Shown one piece after another: positions 61,569 to 64,000 of a stretch of DNA of 64,000 bases. Positions within the stretch are counted from its first letter, which is position 1; each line of letters opens with the position of its first letter. The translations under genes were made by a program, and so were the position numbers. The notes beneath the pieces were generated by a model. The model did not search any database, was not told the origin of the DNA, and worked only from the letters and a program-made list of their open reading frames with translations. This DNA is from Dokdonella immobilis. GTDB lineage: Bacteria > Pseudomonadota > Gammaproteobacteria > Xanthomonadales > Rhodanobacteraceae. The stretch covers positions 1-64,000 of the forward strand of contig NZ_FOVF01000015.1 in NCBI RefSeq assembly GCF_900115085.1, given 5' to 3'.

Positions 61569-62960
61569 GTGCCCAGAATCCCGGCAATGGTCGTACTGTA
61601 TTCTTCGCTTGCAATGCATGCGTATGCGAGCACCGCAGTCGCGCCTCCCGAAGTGCTGACGGTATTCCCGGCCGAATACACGGGCCACAACAACAGTTTG
61701 TGGTTTTCTGCCGGCCGTACCCGTTCCGGCCAAGGATCGATCGTCGCTGGCGCCTATTTTTCAATCCGTTCGGAAAGCCAGCAAAGCAACATCGTCTGGG
61801 TGACCGACGGAACGCCGAGCGGCACACATCCGGCTGCGAGTCACGGCGAGCAAGGCAATCGTGCCGTGTCGCCCGACGTCGGCCTGTTCTTTACTGCCCA
61901 TGACGACAACGGAGCCCTGCAGCTGTTCAGTACCGACGGTCGTGAGGTCAGCGAGCGCCAACTTACGCACACGGCGATCCGGGAATCGTGGTTGCGCGGT
62001 GTCCTGGATGGCGATCCATTGATCACTCGATCCATTGGGTCGACCAATACCGCTGTGATCCGCATCAACGCGGCATCAGGCGAAGAGTCCGAAATCCAGG
62101 TAATCACCGGCACCAGTGGCGAGTGGTTCACCGTCAACCAGCGCGTGCTGGGTGTCTCCCAATCCGGAGTTGTCGGCGATCACATCACAGCGTTTCTGGG
62201 CGGCGGTCAGTCACCAGTCGATGTGCCGGTTCCGGCGCCGAATACGGCCTGGGACTATCCGCATCGAATCGCCTCGAATTCACGTGTTGCGTGCGCCAAG
62301 GCCTATACGCACCATGGTCCCACCGTCATCATTCCGGAACTCTACTGCACGGACGGGACTCCCGCTGGCACGCATCGTCCGTCGCCTGCCGGCGGTCAGC
62401 TGGGCTTGGCTCTTCGCGACGACGTGACATTCTACGGCCTGGGCTCGCGAATGCTGATCGCGAACACGAGGGTCACTCCGCAGGAGATGCCCTGGGTTAC
62501 GGATGGGACGGACGTGGGCACCTATCCGTTGCTCGAAAGCTCGCCGGACTTCTGGTCGACCTGTACCGATGGCGAGTCGGGAAGTACCGTTCTTGCAATA
62601 TCGCGCAACACGGAAACCATGCTCTGGTACACCGATGGATCACGCATCGGAACCCGTCCGCTCATTTCGATCCCGGCGCAAGCGGCCTGTCCTGGCCTAC
62701 TCGGCACTTCTGTTCCAGGGTCGGGTCTCGCCTACTTCTTCGTCGATAGCACCTTGTATGCGTCGGATGGAAGCCCAGATGGCACACATGCGGTCGATGG
62801 GGCGCCGGCTGTGTTCTCCAATGGCGACCCTTATTATCCGCTCCAGGGCATCGTGGTTCTGGGTCGGTGGTTGGTATTCGCCGGCAAGGTCTCCGCGACA
62901 GAGGATGGGCTTTGGCGTATCGATCTCGACCCGCTCTTTTCGAGCGGCATGGACGAGTAA
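61569..62960 (+). CDS. Exported WxTDGTxxGT-repeat protein with LFSSGMDE tail
   Basis: A 463-residue protein. The GTG at 61569 (next to another GTG at 61566) follows GAGGA and gives VPRIPAMVVLYSSLAMHAYAST, a plausible signal peptide. At least four copies of a motif like VWVTDGTPSGTHP, LYCTDGTPAGTH, PWVTDGTDVGTYPL, LWYTDGSRIGTRPL and LYASDGSPDGTH mark a beta-propeller-like protein of the ELWxTDGTxxGT (hyalin-like) group. The end LWRIDLDPLFSSGMDE is a weaker version of the (I/L)FxxGF(D/E) tail. Function unknown. Confidence 0.82.
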   Translation: MPRIPAMVVLYSSLAMHAYASTAVAPPEVLTVFPAEYTGHNNSLWFSAGRTRSGQGSIVAGAYFSIRSESQQSNIVWVTDGTPSGTHPAASHGEQGNRAVSPDVGLFFTAHDDNGALQLFSTDGREVSERQLTHTAIRESWLRGVLDGDPLITRSIGSTNTAVIRINAASGEESEIQVITGTSGEWFTVNQRVLGVSQSGVVGDHITAFLGGGQSPVDVPVPAPNTAWDYPHRIASNSRVACAKAYTHHGPTVIIPELYCTDGTPAGTHRPSPAGGQLGLALRDDVTFYGLGSRMLIANTRVTPQEMPWVTDGTDVGTYPLLESSPDFWSTCTDGESGSTVLAISRNTETMLWYTDGSRIGTRPLISIPAQAACPGLLGTSVPGSGLAYFFVDSTLYASDGSPDGTHAVDGAPAVFSNGDPYYPLQGIVVLGRWLVFAGKVSATEDGLWRIDLDPLFSSGMDE

Positions 62961-63047
62961 GCCGGATAGGACATTCCCTGCGTCGTCGAACGGGATCTTG
63001 CGCATGAATTTCTCTGCGCATGAGACGGTGCGGCTCATAATGGCGGC

Positions 63048-63440
63048 ATGGCCAAACACGATCCCGACGACCTCACTCGCCCGACCCAGATCAAGGGCCG
63101 CGGTGCGGGCAGCAATCGCGAAGGCCGTTTCGAGGCGCTGACAAAAACGACCGAGGACGATGGCTGGTACCGCGATGAGGTCGGAACGCTGCGTCCGCCG
63201 ACCCGGGTGTCGCAGGAGCGGGCCCGCAGCATCATCAGCCTCAACGATTCGCCGGACATTCCGTTCACGCAGTCGATAAACCCCTACCGCGGCTGCGAAC
63301 ACGGCTGCAACTACTGCTACGCGCGACCTTCACATGCGTATCTGAATCTCTCGCCCGGGCTCGATTTCGAGACACAGCTGGTCGCCAGGACCAAGGCGCT
63401 GATCTCGGGGCAGGACACCAGGGTGGGTCTGAACACGTAG
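63048..63440 (+). pseudogene. Truncated PA0069-family radical SAM gene
   Basis: The frame encodes 130 residues that match the N-terminus of PA0069-type radical SAM proteins (KGRGAGSNREGRFE, then FTQSINPYRGCEHGCNYCYA with Cys83, Cys87 and Cys90). The family is normally about 350 residues; here the reading ends at a TAG that lies inside the left inverted repeat of the 102-bp element at 63420. Nothing homologous follows: the next gene is an unrelated protein on the other strand. The iron-sulfur motif remains but the SAM barrel is gone, so it is broken. Confidence 0.9.
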
Positions 63441-63521
63441 CGCAACCGTCACGATGCCTGATTGATTGGATAGGGAAAAGGTGGCATCCAGAAGACTGCA
63501 CTACGTGTTCAGACCCTCCCT
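63420..63521. mobile_element. 102-bp MITE-like element with 21-bp terminal inverted repeats
   Basis: The left end AGGGTGGGTCTGAACACGTA(G) (63420-63440) and right end CTACGTGTTCAGACCCTCCC(T) (63501-63521) are reverse complements at 20 of 21 positions. The 60-bp interior has no coding capacity and contains a second short inverted pair (GATGCC/GGCATC). This is the structure of a MITE or an internally deleted insertion sequence. It cuts the radical SAM gene and abuts the stop codon of the next gene; no target duplication is visible, suggesting a deletion beside it. Confidence 0.75.
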
Positions 63522-64000
63522 AGTCGAATCCATCCGCGAAGATCGGCAACTCGGTTACTTCGACCGCGCCGATGTCGCAAGCGGGATTGCCGCCCGCTCC
63601 TCGGGAGGCACCGAGCGCATCGAGCGATACGCCGAAGTTGCCCGCGTCGTTGCACGCACCGAGCGGGATCGCGTCGACGGCGGGACTCGCACTCGCCGGT
63701 GCGTAGTACGGCATGCCCGAGCGCGACATGCGGCCACCGAGCTGCGGATCGACGTTGAGCTGATTGGTCGAGGCATCGCCCGAGATGAAACAACTCGGCC
63801 CCGTATCGGCGATCAGGTTGTAGCCGAGACTGACCAGGCTCGAATTGACCTCGTACACCTCGCAGTCCGAGGGCTCGGTGCCGGCACTATTGCCGGACAA
63901 CAGCAGTTGGCGCATGCGGTTCTCCTGGCCGCCAATCGTCATGCCGCCGGCATAACGCGTGAAGCCAGGCGGCGCCAGTGGGCCGGAGGCGTTGTCGACG
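63520..64000 (-). CDS. Exported beta-helix protein, C-terminal part, with IFADGFD tail
   Basis: Partial: the frame remains open to the right edge (VDNASGPLAPPGFTRYAGG before the first Met). Visible motifs: LLLSGNSAG, SLVSLGYNLIADTGPS, DPQLGG, PASASPAVDAIPLGACN and GGNPACDIGAVEV, the closing coil of choice-of-anchor parallel beta-helix proteins, related to the protein at 36043. The last seven residues are IFADGFD, the best example of the tail. Its stop (TAG on minus) overlaps the edge of the MITE-like element. Confidence 0.85.
   Translation of the reverse strand, partial: VDNASGPLAPPGFTRYAGGMTIGGQENRMRQLLLSGNSAGTEPSDCEVYEVNSSLVSLGYNLIADTGPSCFISGDASTNQLNVDPQLGGRMSRSGMPYYAPASASPAVDAIPLGACNDAGNFGVSLDALGASRGAGGNPACDIGAVEVTELPIFADGFD

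Overview
The window is high-GC, gene-dense bacterial chromosome. I see no rRNA, tRNA, CRISPR, prophage or integrase gene. The best fit is a gammaproteobacterium of the order Lysobacterales (Xanthomonadales), perhaps near Rhodanobacteraceae. The grounds are ubiJ-ubiB together, many exported proteins ending in a short LFxxGFD-type tail or in an IPTL-like membrane tail, a Ser/Thr kinase with TPRs, TPR proteins with a TolB-like domain, and intergenic palindromic repeats of a kind common in that order. This placement is inference from gene content, not a phylogeny.

Left part (1-24.9 kb): a repeat-rich intergenic stretch, then a DUF4156-type lipoprotein, an SDR enzyme, and the tight ubiJ-ubiB-truC run for ubiquinone synthesis and tRNA modification. 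After a secreted protein comes a minus-strand operon with 4-base overlaps: Ser/Thr kinase-TPR, histidine kinase, LuxR-type response regulator. A cupin, a collagen-like exported protein and its coupled surface partner follow. Then come arfB, an acyltransferase, an FMN reductase, a GGDEF diguanylate cyclase, a pirin, a TMEM175-type channel, a DODA-type dioxygenase, an M20 peptidase, a membrane-bound AraC regulator and a CPBP protease.

Centre (24.9-31.6 kb): a cyanophycin operon, iadA-cphB-cphA plus a second Mur-ligase protein without an ATP-grasp domain. It can make the Asp-Arg polymer, cut it to beta-Asp-Arg dipeptide and split the dipeptide, so it looks like a complete nitrogen-storage cycle in one transcription unit.

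Right part (31.6-64 kb): an accessory landscape. It holds an exported phosphatase-DsrE fusion, a TolB-like/TPR protein, two paralogous alpha/beta hydrolases (one fused to a BTAD/SARP-type regulator), a likely frameshifted gene, and a gamma-glutamyltransferase with a decayed fragment of a second copy 2.6 kb away. Several large exported repeat proteins lie among short dispersed repeats. After these come a TonB-like protein, an acyl-CoA ligase, YceI, an ECF sigma/anti-sigma-like/secreted triad, a divergent MFS-LysR pair, and a radical SAM gene cut off at a 102-bp element with near-perfect terminal inverted repeats (a MITE-like element). The right edge cuts through another beta-helix protein.

The most unusual themes are the recurring C-terminal (I/L)FxxGF(D/E) tail on unrelated exported proteins, the repeats that flank surface-protein genes, the extra Mur ligase in the cyanophycin operon, the regulator-hydrolase fusion with its stand-alone paralogue, and the MITE-like junction.
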